Translations under genes and position numbers: made by a program
The notes under the pieces: generated by a model
Databases searched by the model: none
What the model was told of the DNA's origin: nothing
Seen by the model: only the letters and a program-made list of their open reading frames with translations
Shown here: positions 42,236 to 51,665 of the stretch, piece after piece
Layout of the letters: each line of letters starts with the position of its first letter
Numbering within the stretch: position 1 is the first letter of the stretch
NCBI GenBank assembly: GCA_031362985.1
Contig: JANLTO010000011.1
Span: forward strand, 1 to 64,000
Source of the DNA: SHZL01 sp031362985
GTDB taxonomy: Bacteria > Pseudomonadota > Gammaproteobacteria > Xanthomonadales > SZUA-36
Length of the DNA stretch: 64,000 bases
Direction of reading: 5' to 3'

Positions 42236-42520
42236 ATGAATGGAGATCTCCCGTATCTTATAGATACGGGAGATCTCGAAGGCTTCGCAGGCCGGTTTGA
42301 GCACGCGAGCTTTCACTTCTTAGGTGATACAAACGGTCCGCTTTCCGGCAAGGACGAAGTTCGTGTCCTGCTACAAAGCGTCACACATGCCAAACAGCTT
42401 TTTCATTGCAAAAATGGAGCGGACCATACAGGAAACGCTCTTTGGTCACTTTTTTCGACTGGCACTTTCGACTGGCCACATTCGACCGGGAACGAACACA
42501 GTGCCCGGTTTCCAGAATAG
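42236..42520 (+). pseudogene. Remnant of a SnoaL-like (NTF2-fold) gene
   Basis: The 94-codon frame starts inside what is normally the first helix of SnoaL-like proteins: YLIDTGDLEGFAGRFEHASFHFLG, then GPLSGKDEVRVLL. The preceding helix is missing (a TGA lies directly before the ATG), and the expected following strands are replaced by unrelated sequence. Full members have about 130-150 residues. It is best read as a truncated, decaying gene fragment. Confidence 0.55.
42243..42277. repeat. Perfect 16-bp inverted repeat
   Basis: GAGATCTCCCGTATCT (42243-42258) is followed after three bases (TAT) by its exact reverse complement (42262-42277). No T-run follows on either strand. It lies 130 bases after the TonB receptor stop and falls within the SnoaL-like remnant. 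Confidence 0.85.
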
Positions 42521-42562
42521 GATCGCCAGGCGCTTTTCGACAAAAAACGCCACGAACTCATA

Positions 42563-43537
42563 TCATCCGGCGATGTTTTCTCTGAGCCACTCCAGCAAAC
42601 GCCAGGCCGGCGCCTCAGTCACAAACCAGTTGGAATTGTTCGCGTCGATGGTGCGGCGTTCTGCGGCGACGCAAATGGAAACCATCAGGCGTGTACACAC
42701 CAGCGGCATCAGCACCGCGCGCTCGGCTACAGACAAAGGGCGCACGGATTCGTAACCGCTGATGACGTGCTTTGCTGCTTCCATTGGATCCAGCACGTCC
42801 ATCATCTGGTAGGCGAGGCAGACCGCCAATTCGCACACTGCAGGGTTGTAGCAGCTGTCACCAAAATCCAGCAAGCCGCTGACGCGTCCTTCGGTGATGC
42901 GAATGTTTTCCGGGTTGCCATCGCCGTGGATGAATTGCCACGGCAGTGTAGCCAGAAGAGGAAGGGTATTTTCGGTGAACTGCGCAAACGCCCATTGCAG
43001 CAATGCACGGCGTTCCGGGTCGTGGATCAGTTCCAGCTTGCCCTCGTGCTGGGTGGCATCGGCTAAATCCCAGCGATGCTTGCGGTGCGCGGCAGGGTGA
43101 TCGAAACCAGCCAGCGTTTGGTCGAACAAAGCCAATGATTTACCCAGGTCAAAGCGTAAATCATCTGATATATCAACACTTTCTGAGAGATTATCACCAC
43201 CTATATAATTCAATAATCTCAATCGTTTAACTTCATTATCAGGAAATTTAATTCGTGTTTCTATATTGCCGTTTAAATTCTTGATGATTTTGGGCAAATC
43301 CAGACCCAGTGGCGCTTTCTCCGCATGCTCGAGCGCCGCAAATTCCATCTCGACCACCTCTTTCGGCAGGTCGGAACCGGCAACTTTGGCTATGGTGAAA
43401 TGGCCGTCCCCTCCGTTCACAAGATAGTTGAGATTCTCGCCGGGCAGACGACTGAGCGTTCCTTCTCTGCCGTATTTTTCGCGAATCTCTGCGCGCACGA
43501 TCTCACGGATATCCACCAGTGGTTTGTGTTCGCTCAT
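42563..43537 (-). CDS. APH-family phosphotransferase (hydroxylysine kinase-like)
   Basis: A 324-residue kinase of the aminoglycoside/choline phosphotransferase fold. The catalytic loop is FIHGDGNPENIRI (near 203-215) and the metal-binding DFG equivalent is LLDFGDSCYNPAVCELA. The overall pattern resembles the hydroxylysine-kinase/AGPHD1 branch rather than drug-resistance enzymes. Its last 85 residues are duplicated at 35589-35860. Between about 43140 and 43290 the gene is only about 30% GC (45 of 150 bases counted), against 55-60% on either side, although the frame is intact. Confidence 0.82.
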   Translation of the reverse strand: MSEHKPLVDIREIVRAEIREKYGREGTLSRLPGENLNYLVNGGDGHFTIAKVAGSDLPKEVVEMEFAALEHAEKAPLGLDLPKIIKNLNGNIETRIKFPDNEVKRLRLLNYIGGDNLSESVDISDDLRFDLGKSLALFDQTLAGFDHPAAHRKHRWDLADATQHEGKLELIHDPERRALLQWAFAQFTENTLPLLATLPWQFIHGDGNPENIRITEGRVSGLLDFGDSCYNPAVCELAVCLAYQMMDVLDPMEAAKHVISGYESVRPLSVAERAVLMPLVCTRLMVSICVAAERRTIDANNSNWFVTEAPAWRLLEWLRENIAG

Positions 43538-43575
43538 ACAGATCTCAGGCGCACGGCAACTGACGTGGCCATGAT

Positions 43576-46500
43576 TTAGTCGCTCGGCAACTGCGCCAGC
43601 CGTGCAGTTTCACTTTCCAGCACTGCGCGCTGTGCTGCGGTGGGTGGTGCATCCACATGTTCGAGATCAATGGCGAGAGCAGTCAGCGCAGCGGCTATGG
43701 ACTGGGGTGTATCGGCACCAGGTTCTGCCTTGGTCTCTTTCATGCCTGCGGCAAGCGTTACCGTACGCTGCAACGCGCCCGCAACTTCTTGCTGAAACGC
43801 CAGCAGATCGGCCAGTTCCGAATCGGTGGCAGTCACGCGCGGGTCCATCACCACAGTCAGTTCCTGCTCAACGGGTTCTTGCACAATCGTGGCATTCCCT
43901 GCACTCAGGCGCACGGTGTATCTACCCGGCAGTACAAAAGCCCCGTCCGGAAGAATGGGGGTTTCGATTTCCGGTACGGCTGCAATGGAATACTCCGATT
44001 CCAGCGTCGGCGGCGGAGCGTAACGCAGGTTCCATACAAAGCGATGATGGCCAGGGCTTGCCGCTAATGGTTGAGGATCACCCAGCCAGGTGTTCGCGAA
44101 ATACACCCGGGCATTGGGCTTAGGCGGCAGGCTCTCACTGTTAAAACTTTGGATCAAGCTGCCATCGCTCGCCAGGATCTCGAGACGCAACACGCCGGAG
44201 AAATCATCTGGCAAGATGTAATCCAGTATCGCCCCGGCCGGTGGATTTTCACCGGTGGGTTCTTCCGGCGGCAGCGGCGTGTCCTTGTTCTGGTTGAAGC
44301 GCAAACGCACAGCGGGGGCCGGCGCCACCAGTTGTGCTTTTTCTGTTGGTTTTGATTTGGAGTTGGAGTTGGGATTGGAACTGGCCATGACCAAGTGTCT
44401 CAAGGGCGCTACGTCAGTCAGCACCCAAATCGCGCGTCCCTGAGTGGCAATGACCAGATCGCCCTTATGCACCATTAAGTCGTTGACGCCGGTAGTGGGC
44501 AGCTTGAGTTGCAGGCTCTGCCAGTGCTCCCCATCATCAAACGACACATGCACACCCCGGCTGGTGCCGGCATAGAGCAAGCCGGGATGTTGCGGGTCCT
44601 GGCGCACCACGTTCACGTATTCACCAGCGGGCAGGTCATGACCCATTTCCCGCCAACTCTTGCCGGCATCGTGGGTGACATAGGCACGCGGCTCGAAGTC
44701 GTTCAGGCGATGCCGGTCAACCGCAAGGTAGGCGGTTTTTGTATCCCCCGCTGACGCATCGATGAGGTTGACACGGCTCCAGTCCTCCAGCCCGGCGGGA
44801 GTGACATTGTCCCAGCTCTCGCCACCATTGGACGTGAGAAACACCCGGCCATTATTCGTGCCGGCCCAGACCAGTCCATCCTGCAGTGGCGAAGGGGCGA
44901 TGCTGAATATCGTTCCATAGCCACACGCGGTGGCCTGGTCGCGGGGCGCATCGGTGCAGTTGCGTACAGAGGCATCAGCACCGCTTAAGTCGGGACTGAT
45001 GGTCTGCCAGCTCTGGCCCCCGTCGACGGACCGGAACACCACCTGTGCGGCCGTATACATGGCATGGGGCGGCACCGCGGAAATCGCCAGCGGGGTGATC
45101 CAGTCGTAACGATTGCGCACGGTCAGCGGATCTGCGGCATAGCTCGAAACGGGCCAGGGAGAAACATTCTGCACTTGTGCCGTGCGTGCGTTCCAGCGGG
45201 AAATGCGCCCGCCCAGGCCGGCGCCATACACGATGTTGGAGTCCTTTGGATCCGGCACATCACCATCGCGCTCGTCGCCGCCCACCGGGTTCCAGTCACG
45301 GAAACTGATGCGCCCGTAGTCACTGCGGCTGGCGATGGATACCGTACCACTGTCCTGTTGGCCGCTGTACACACGGTAGGGGAAGTTGTTATCCACGGCG
45401 AGGCGGTAGAACTGGCCGGTCGGCTGGTTGTACCAACTGCTCCAACTCTCGCCACCATCAAAGGTGACGACGGCGCCCTGGTCGGCGCCAACGATCATGC
45501 GCTGCGGATCGTTCGGGTCTATCCACAAGGCATGGTAGTCATCGCCTCCGGGCGAACTGCGCACGATGGTGAATGAGGCACCACCATCCGTGGAACGCCG
45601 CAGTGGTTGCCCGCCTGCCCACACGGTTTCTGCATTGGCCGGGTCAGCCGTCAGCCAACCCATGTAACTCGAAGCCAGGCTTTTGTCGGCGTTGACCTGT
45701 TGCCAGTACGCGCCGCCATCCTCGCTGCGGTACACCGCGCCACCGTCGCCGCTGGTCTGGATAGAAGCCCATACCCGCTGCGAACCATGTGCGGGTGCAA
45801 CTGCCAGCTCAATGCGGCCAAGGGGTGCCGCCGGCAAGCCCTCCCCGGCAACCTCCATCCAGTTGCGGCCGCCATCATCGGAGCGGTAAATACCGCTGTG
45901 AGCGCCCAGCGTGGGCTGGAAATAATCCAGCCAGGGGTGGCGCTGCACTTGCCATAGCGAGGCATACAAAACGTCGGGTTGTTGCGGGTCATAGGCGATA
46001 TCAGCAGCACCCGTGGTATCGTCCAAGAACAGCACCTTTTGCCAGCTGGCTCCACCGTCCTCGGTACGAAACAGCCCGCGCTCTGCGCTAGGGCCGAACA
46101 CGGGACCCAGGGCGGCAACCACCGCTATATCTTCATCACGCGGATCCACCCACAAGGCGCCAATGTGGCGGGTGGCCTCCAGGCCAAGGTGCTGCCAGGT
46201 CTGGCCAGAGTCGATCGATCGATAAACTCCATCGCCGTCAACCACGTCCCAGCGTTGCTGGATCTGGCCAGTTCCGATCCAGATCACATCCGGGTTGCTT
46301 GGCGCGAGGGTCAGTGCACCGATGGATGCACTGCCACCATGTTCAAACAAGGGCCGCCAGGTAGCACCGGCATTGTCGGTGCGCCACACGCCCCCATCCG
46401 CTGAGCCAAAATAAAATGTCTCCCGCCGGTCAGGATGCCCGGCCACTGCGGTAGCCCAGCCGCCGCGGAAAGGACCAAGCAAGCGCCAGGATAGATCTGC

Positions 46501-46599
46501 ATAAGCCGACTGCGGCACTGCGGCCTCGACGTCGGTGGCGAACAGCGAAATCAGCAGCACGGGCAGCAGTAAGACAGAATGGCTAAAACGTATTTTCAT
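43576..46599 (-). CDS. Large exported Asp-box beta-propeller (sortilin/VPS10-like) protein
   Basis: A protein of 1007 residues with a signal peptide from the ATG at 46599 (MKIRFSHSVLLLPVLLISLFATDVEAA). About eleven Asp-box motifs are visible (DNAGATW, DSGQTW, DGGASW, DGGRNW, DGGESW, DGGQSW, NGGESW, DAGKSW and others), the repeats of BNR/sortilin ten-bladed propellers. A Ser/Asn/Lys-rich linker (near SNPNSNSKSKP) leads to a C-terminal domain with Ig-like and helical character. Bacterial homologues are annotated as glycosyl hydrolases without proof. No strong ribosome-binding site precedes the chosen start. It stands alone between the kinase gene and the inverted repeat. Confidence 0.85.
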   Translation of the reverse strand: MKIRFSHSVLLLPVLLISLFATDVEAAVPQSAYADLSWRLLGPFRGGWATAVAGHPDRRETFYFGSADGGVWRTDNAGATWRPLFEHGGSASIGALTLAPSNPDVIWIGTGQIQQRWDVVDGDGVYRSIDSGQTWQHLGLEATRHIGALWVDPRDEDIAVVAALGPVFGPSAERGLFRTEDGGASWQKVLFLDDTTGAADIAYDPQQPDVLYASLWQVQRHPWLDYFQPTLGAHSGIYRSDDGGRNWMEVAGEGLPAAPLGRIELAVAPAHGSQRVWASIQTSGDGGAVYRSEDGGAYWQQVNADKSLASSYMGWLTADPANAETVWAGGQPLRRSTDGGASFTIVRSSPGGDDYHALWIDPNDPQRMIVGADQGAVVTFDGGESWSSWYNQPTGQFYRLAVDNNFPYRVYSGQQDSGTVSIASRSDYGRISFRDWNPVGGDERDGDVPDPKDSNIVYGAGLGGRISRWNARTAQVQNVSPWPVSSYAADPLTVRNRYDWITPLAISAVPPHAMYTAAQVVFRSVDGGQSWQTISPDLSGADASVRNCTDAPRDQATACGYGTIFSIAPSPLQDGLVWAGTNNGRVFLTSNGGESWDNVTPAGLEDWSRVNLIDASAGDTKTAYLAVDRHRLNDFEPRAYVTHDAGKSWREMGHDLPAGEYVNVVRQDPQHPGLLYAGTSRGVHVSFDDGEHWQSLQLKLPTTGVNDLMVHKGDLVIATQGRAIWVLTDVAPLRHLVMASSNPNSNSKSKPTEKAQLVAPAPAVRLRFNQNKDTPLPPEEPTGENPPAGAILDYILPDDFSGVLRLEILASDGSLIQSFNSESLPPKPNARVYFANTWLGDPQPLAASPGHHRFVWNLRYAPPPTLESEYSIAAVPEIETPILPDGAFVLPGRYTVRLSAGNATIVQEPVEQELTVVMDPRVTATDSELADLLAFQQEVAGALQRTVTLAAGMKETKAEPGADTPQSIAAALTALAIDLEHVDAPPTAAQRAVLESETARLAQLPSD

Positions 46600-46620
46600 G
46601 GCAGTCACATTGGCAATGAT

Positions 46621-46703
46621 GGGGTCAGAGTAAAGTGCCAGAGTAACCGAGTTAGTGGCCGTGGTGAACACGTTAGTTTACTCTGGCACTTTACTCTGAC
46701 CCC
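46621..46703. repeat. REP-like element: 26-bp perfect inverted repeat
   Basis: The arm at 46621-46646, beginning GGGGTCAGAGTAAAG, is repeated exactly in reverse complement at 46678-46703, ending CTTTACTCTGACCCC; the loop has 31 bases. The GGGGTCAGAGTAAA tip resembles REP sequences mobilised by RAYT (IS200-like, TnpA_REP) transposases in gammaproteobacteria. It fills the gap between two divergent genes and ends 11 bases before the uup ATG. Confidence 0.75.
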
Positions 46704-46714
46704 TTGATTGCGCA

Positions 46715-48625
46715 ATGCCCCTGTTACGTCTCGATAAAGCCGCCCTGCACTATGGCACCCTGGTCCTGCTGGACGAAGTTGACCTGAGTATTTCCAGGGG
46801 CAAGAAAATCGGTCTGCTCGGTCGCAACGGCGCCGGCAAAACCACCTTGCTGCAGGTGCTGGCCAGTGTGATTGCACTGGATGCGGGCGAGCGCTGGCTG
46901 AGGCCTGGCACGCGCATTGCCTGGCTGCAGCAGACCCTGCCCGAAGCGGACGACCAGACCGTCTGGGACGTGGTCGCCTCCGGGCTGGCAGAGACCGGGC
47001 GCCTGCTGGCGCAATATCATCACCTGCTGGTGGACTTTGAGCACTCCGATATGGATGCGCTCGCACGAGTGCAGCATCAGCTCGAAGCCAACAATGGCTG
47101 GGCATTGCAGCAACGCGTTGAAACCGTCATCAGCCAGTTGCAGCTGCCCGGTGAATCCCGTATGGCCGAGTTGTCCGGAGGATGGCGACGCAGGGTTGCG
47201 CTGGGCCAGGCGCTGGTCAGCGAGCCGGACATCCTGTTGCTGGATGAGCCTACCAACCACCTCGATATCCCGGCCATTTGCTGGCTGGAAGAACAATTGC
47301 GTAATTTCCAGGGCGCGCTGATCCTCATTACCCACGACCGGCGCTTTTTGCAAAACGTCGCCAACTGGATGGCAGAACTGGATCGCGGGCACCTGACCCT
47401 CTGGCAGGGTAACTACCGGGGCTTCCTGCGTCACTGCGAGCAGCAAGCGCTGGCTGAAGAGCGGGCCAACGAGCTGTTCGACAAAAAACTCGCCCAGGAA
47501 GAAGTGTGGATTCGCCAGGGCATCAAGGCACGGCGCACGCGCAACGAAGGCCGGGTGCGCGCATTGGAATCCATGCGCGATGAGCGCAAGCAGCGGCGTG
47601 AGCGCAGCGGTTCGGCCGACTTCGTGCTCGAGGACGCCAGCCGTTCCGGCAAGATCGTCGCCGAACTCAAACACGTCAGCAAACGTTTCGAGGACAAACT
47701 CGTTATCGACGACTTCTCCACACTGATCCGGCGCGGCGACCGCATAGGTATTGTTGGCGCTAATGGCGCAGGCAAAACCACGCTGGTAAAAATCATGCTG
47801 GGTGAGCTGAGCCCTGATTCAGGTGTGGTGGAGTTGGGCAGCAAGCTGGAAATTGCCTACTCTGATCAATTACGCGGCCACCTCGATCCGGACAAGAACC
47901 TCATAGACAATGTGTGCGGCGGCCAGGACTTTATCGATATTGGCGGGAGGCGACGTCATGCCATTTCTTACCTGGGCGATTTCCTGTTTGGCCCCGACCG
48001 GGTGCGCATGCCGGTCAAGGCTTTATCCGGCGGGGAACAGAACCGGGCGGTGCTGGCCAAGCTATTCAGCAAACCCGCCAACCTGCTGGTGCTGGACGAA
48101 CCGACCAACGACCTCGATATCGAGACCCTGGAATTACTGGAAGAAATCCTGCTGGGTTTTGATGGCACGGTCTTGCTGGTCAGCCACGACCGGGATTTCA
48201 TGGACCACGTGGTGACCAACCTGATGGTGCTCGATGGTGCAGGCGGTATCAGCGAACACGTGGGTGGTTATAGCGACTGGGAAGCCCGCGGCGGTAACCT
48301 GACCGAAGTTTCCGCACTGCTTCCGGAAAAGCAGATAATAGAAAAACCAGCCAAGCCAGCGGCGCTCGTAACGGGAACCGGCACCGATCAGGTGGCCATA
48401 AAAAAGCGCAAACTGTCATACAAGGACCAACGCGAACTCGAGAGCTTGCCGCTGCAAATTGAAAGACTGGAGCAGCAGGTAGCGGTCCTGACAGCCACCA
48501 TGTCTGAACTCGCTTTCTACCAGTCCAGTGTTGCAGACAGGCAAAATGTCACGCGGAAGATCGCTGAAGCCCAACTGCAGTTGGATGCAGCTTTCCAGCG
48601 CTGGAATGAATTGGAAAACCCTTAG
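46715..48625 (+). CDS. uup: ABC-F ATPase, Uup type
   Basis: A 636-residue protein with two ABC ATPase domains and no membrane part. Walker A motifs are GRNGAGKTT (near 36-44) and GANGAGKTT (near 347-355); signatures are LSGGWRRRVALG and LSGGEQNRAVLA; the linker between domains is charged. The C-terminal 75 residues form the coiled-coil domain typical of Uup (SYKDQRELESLPLQIERLEQQV). Uup works on ribosomes and branched DNA and affects precise transposon excision. The REP-like element lies in its promoter region. Confidence 0.9.
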   Translation: MPLLRLDKAALHYGTLVLLDEVDLSISRGKKIGLLGRNGAGKTTLLQVLASVIALDAGERWLRPGTRIAWLQQTLPEADDQTVWDVVASGLAETGRLLAQYHHLLVDFEHSDMDALARVQHQLEANNGWALQQRVETVISQLQLPGESRMAELSGGWRRRVALGQALVSEPDILLLDEPTNHLDIPAICWLEEQLRNFQGALILITHDRRFLQNVANWMAELDRGHLTLWQGNYRGFLRHCEQQALAEERANELFDKKLAQEEVWIRQGIKARRTRNEGRVRALESMRDERKQRRERSGSADFVLEDASRSGKIVAELKHVSKRFEDKLVIDDFSTLIRRGDRIGIVGANGAGKTTLVKIMLGELSPDSGVVELGSKLEIAYSDQLRGHLDPDKNLIDNVCGGQDFIDIGGRRRHAISYLGDFLFGPDRVRMPVKALSGGEQNRAVLAKLFSKPANLLVLDEPTNDLDIETLELLEEILLGFDGTVLLVSHDRDFMDHVVTNLMVLDGAGGISEHVGGYSDWEARGGNLTEVSALLPEKQIIEKPAKPAALVTGTGTDQVAIKKRKLSYKDQRELESLPLQIERLEQQVAVLTATMSELAFYQSSVADRQNVTRKIAEAQLQLDAAFQRWNELENP

Positions 48626-48740
48626 CTTTGACATGAAGAAAGTTCAGCATGCGCAATTTCGCAATATTTCGGGGCTTTTCGGTGTCTTTCACTGTAACAT
48701 TCTCTGCTAATTTCCAAGAATGAAGCCCAACGCCTGATCC

Positions 48741-51590
48741 ATGTCCATGTTCGAAACATTTTCTGCGCCCAAATGGCAATCCAAGAACCCTGATATGCGG
48801 AGAGAGGCCGTCGAACAACTCGACGCCCAGGATGTCCTGCTGGAGCTGACTAATACGGACCCGGACGCAGGCGTCCAGGCTGCAGCGCTGGCCCGCATCA
48901 CTGACCCTGCAACCCTCGATACCCTGGTTGATAGTTTGTCCGGTGACCTGCAGCAACAGGCCAAAACGCAACGCCTGCAGCAGTTGCTGCCGACGGAAGA
49001 TGGCCTTGCCGCGATCCGGGACGATGCCCTGCTGGTGCGGATCGCCAGCCTGACCGATGACGCTACGCTGGCCGACCGAGCAATCGAGTGCGTGACCAGC
49101 GAAGACCTGCGCATGGACATCGCTTGTCATCACCCCGTGACCAGGGTGCGCTTGAGTGCAGCGCAGGGCATAAAGAACCTGGAACGGTTGAACGAACTCA
49201 TGCTGTTGGCCAGAGGCCACGATAAAGCGGTGTACCGCCACTGCCAGGCTATCCTGGAAGAGCACGAAGCAGCGCAGCAGGCAGCAAAAGATCAGCGGGA
49301 AAAAGTTGCCCAGTTGGTCGAAAGAGCCGCAAAACTGGTCAAAGCAGTTACCTCCCTGGATGACGCAAGCAGCCACAAGATGCTTTCCTATCAATGGCAG
49401 AGCGTGGCTGCAGCAGCAAGCGCGCAGCAGAGTGAACAGTTCCTCAACGATATGGCGCGTTGCGAAAGCCAACTGGCGCAACTGGCGAAAGATTCAGCCC
49501 AGGCCCTGGCTGCGAGGAACGAAGCCATCGCCCGCACATCTGCTGCGCGGGCAGCGCAGCAAGCTATTTTTGATGAACTGGAGCAACTGGAATCAGGCGT
49601 GGAAGTACCAGGTGATTCCGCCGCCATTCAGCCCTTCACGGCACGCCTTGATGACGTCGAAGCCCGCTGGCGCGGCGAACAGGCAACGGTCAAGGCTTCG
49701 TCCGAACAAGCTGGCGTGTTTGTCTTTCGCCTGGAGCAACTGCGCTCCATGCTCAGCACTGCGAAAAAACTCATCTCCAGGAAAGCAGCAATAAGCAAAA
49801 GCATTGCCGAGGCGGAATCCATAGACCCCGCCAACTACACCGCATTACAAAGCCAGTTGGAGCGCTCCTCGAAATTGCTCGGTAGCTTGCACTGGCCGGA
49901 GGCATTCGCTCCGGCGCCTGCTGCCATAACGCAGTTGCATAATGTGGTTGTGCAGTTGCAGGCCAAACTCGAAACGCTGGCGAAAAACCAGGAGAAGTAC
50001 GCCGACAAGGTCCAGGCTTTGCTGGAAACCGTGCGCACCAAACTCGAGCAGGACCGGACCCACGAAGCCGACAAGGCGCTTGCCAAAACCCGCAAGGTGC
50101 TCAAATCCATCACGCCGAAACAGCGCCAGGCCATTGAGCGCAAGTTGGGTCCGCTGGCTGCACAAATGCAGGAAGTACATGAATGGCAGGAATTTGCCAT
50201 CGAGCCCAAAAAACTTGAGCTCTGCGCCAAGATGAAAGCCCTGATTGGCAGCAGCGAAGATGTCGAGATGCTGGCGCTGAATATCCAGTCCCTGCAGGAC
50301 GAATGGAAGCAAATTGGCGCTTTGCCCAATATCCGCGAGCAGTCCCTGTGGCATGAATTCAAGCACGCCGCCGACCAGGCGTGGAAGCCTTGCAAGGAAG
50401 CGTTCGAACTGCAGGCCAGGATACAGAAAGAAAACGCCCGCCAACGCAAGCAGGTAATAGCCCAGCTGAACGAATACAACCAGAAAATGGCCTGGCCACG
50501 ATGCGCCGATGAACCGGCGAACCAAGGAGCTGTTGAAACTACTGCGCACCCGGACTGGCGCATGGTGCAAAAAACGCTCGACACCGCGCGTGAAGCATTC
50601 CAGCACTTCAAGCCGGTCACACCAAAGGATGAGCGCAGCACGCAGAAAGCATTTCGGGCGATTTGTGACCTGATTTACGGCCACATAAAGGATGAATATG
50701 CGCGCAACATTGCGCACAAAGAGGACCTCGTCAAGCGCGCACGCGAGCTTGCCGCGGTTGATGATTTGCCGCAGGCCATCGATACCTGCAAAAAACTGCA
50801 GCAGGCCTGGAAGCCCATTGGCCTGACGCCGGTGGGTGTCGATCGAAAATTGTGGCTGGCGTTTCGCGAGGCCTGTGACGCCGTATTTGCCCGCATGGAC
50901 GAACAGCGCACGCACAGCAAGAATGAATTCACTGCACTGGTGAAACAGGCCGAAGCTTTGCGCGACCAGGCTCGTGCCGCGATGGCATCGACGGATGATG
51001 AAACTCGCTTGCAAATGCAGCACACCCTGGCTGGACTCAAACAACAACTGCTGGCGATCAACCTGCCTTCCGGCGTGCAACAGCGGCTAACGAAAGAGTT
51101 CGCGGAAATGGAAAAGCGCGCCCGCGATGGCGTTGCCGGCATACGTGAGCGTCGCCAGCAAGCCGGCTGGATAGCCCTGCTGGACAAGATCAGGGCCTGT
51201 GCCACCCAATCGACAGCAAGCCCGGCGGCGAATGAAGCGGTCCTCAGCGCGCTTTGGGAGCAGGCACAGGATCTGCCCAAAGGCATCAATGCCAGCCTGC
51301 TTGAAGCCTTCAGGCAGCAGGGTCCGGCGCTAGGAATCGAGGAGAAGTTGCGCGAAGCCTGTATTGCACTGGAAGTCCTGGCCGGGATCGAATCACCACC
51401 GGAAGACAAGAAGGCGCGCATGGACTATCAGATGCAAAGGCTGGTTAAAGGCATGGGCAGCAAAGTTGTCCAGGCTGAACCGGACCTGCTGAGTAGCATC
51501 AACGATTTCATCGCTCTGCGCCCGTCAGGTAACTGGGCAGGCCGATTTTGTTCTACCGTGCAGAAAACCAAGGGCATAGGCGCGGCCTAG
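48741..51590 (+). CDS. DUF349-repeat protein
   Basis: A 949-residue cytoplasmic protein, mostly helical, without a signal or membrane segment. The N-terminal 170 residues resemble HEAT-like repeats (QAAALARITDPATLDTL). A long Ala/Gln/Lys-rich coiled-coil region follows, with DUF349 repeats recognisable by WKQIGALPNIREQSLWHEFKHAADQAW and WKPIGLTPVGVDRKLWLAFREACD. The family has no established activity. It starts 115 bases after uup and may share its transcript. Confidence 0.82.
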   Translation: MSMFETFSAPKWQSKNPDMRREAVEQLDAQDVLLELTNTDPDAGVQAAALARITDPATLDTLVDSLSGDLQQQAKTQRLQQLLPTEDGLAAIRDDALLVRIASLTDDATLADRAIECVTSEDLRMDIACHHPVTRVRLSAAQGIKNLERLNELMLLARGHDKAVYRHCQAILEEHEAAQQAAKDQREKVAQLVERAAKLVKAVTSLDDASSHKMLSYQWQSVAAAASAQQSEQFLNDMARCESQLAQLAKDSAQALAARNEAIARTSAARAAQQAIFDELEQLESGVEVPGDSAAIQPFTARLDDVEARWRGEQATVKASSEQAGVFVFRLEQLRSMLSTAKKLISRKAAISKSIAEAESIDPANYTALQSQLERSSKLLGSLHWPEAFAPAPAAITQLHNVVVQLQAKLETLAKNQEKYADKVQALLETVRTKLEQDRTHEADKALAKTRKVLKSITPKQRQAIERKLGPLAAQMQEVHEWQEFAIEPKKLELCAKMKALIGSSEDVEMLALNIQSLQDEWKQIGALPNIREQSLWHEFKHAADQAWKPCKEAFELQARIQKENARQRKQVIAQLNEYNQKMAWPRCADEPANQGAVETTAHPDWRMVQKTLDTAREAFQHFKPVTPKDERSTQKAFRAICDLIYGHIKDEYARNIAHKEDLVKRARELAAVDDLPQAIDTCKKLQQAWKPIGLTPVGVDRKLWLAFREACDAVFARMDEQRTHSKNEFTALVKQAEALRDQARAAMASTDDETRLQMQHTLAGLKQQLLAINLPSGVQQRLTKEFAEMEKRARDGVAGIRERRQQAGWIALLDKIRACATQSTASPAANEAVLSALWEQAQDLPKGINASLLEAFRQQGPALGIEEKLREACIALEVLAGIESPPEDKKARMDYQMQRLVKGMGSKVVQAEPDLLSSINDFIALRPSGNWAGRFCSTVQKTKGIGAA

Positions 51591-51665
51591 ATTTTCGGCT
51601 GCAGCAGTTGGCGTTTGCCCGGGCGGGATTCTTCTTCGTTCAGTTTGCTCTCAAGAGGATCAAAA

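Larger units (their letters stand above)
42111..42562. other. Degenerate region after the TonB receptor gene
   Basis: These 452 bases hold a perfect 16-bp inverted repeat and the remains of a SnoaL-like gene. No intact gene or clear terminator with a T-tract was found. Confidence 0.6.

Noticed and set aside
42324..42755. Plus-strand 143-codon frame across the 3' end of the kinase gene
   Set aside because: Its second half is the antisense of the conserved kinase C-terminus; it is also seen opposite the truncated copy, confirming that it is a by-product of the duplication.
46605..47105. Minus-strand 166-codon frame over the start of uup
   Set aside because: It is antisense to the Walker A region of uup and includes the inverted repeat; Arg/Pro/Ser-rich shadow composition.
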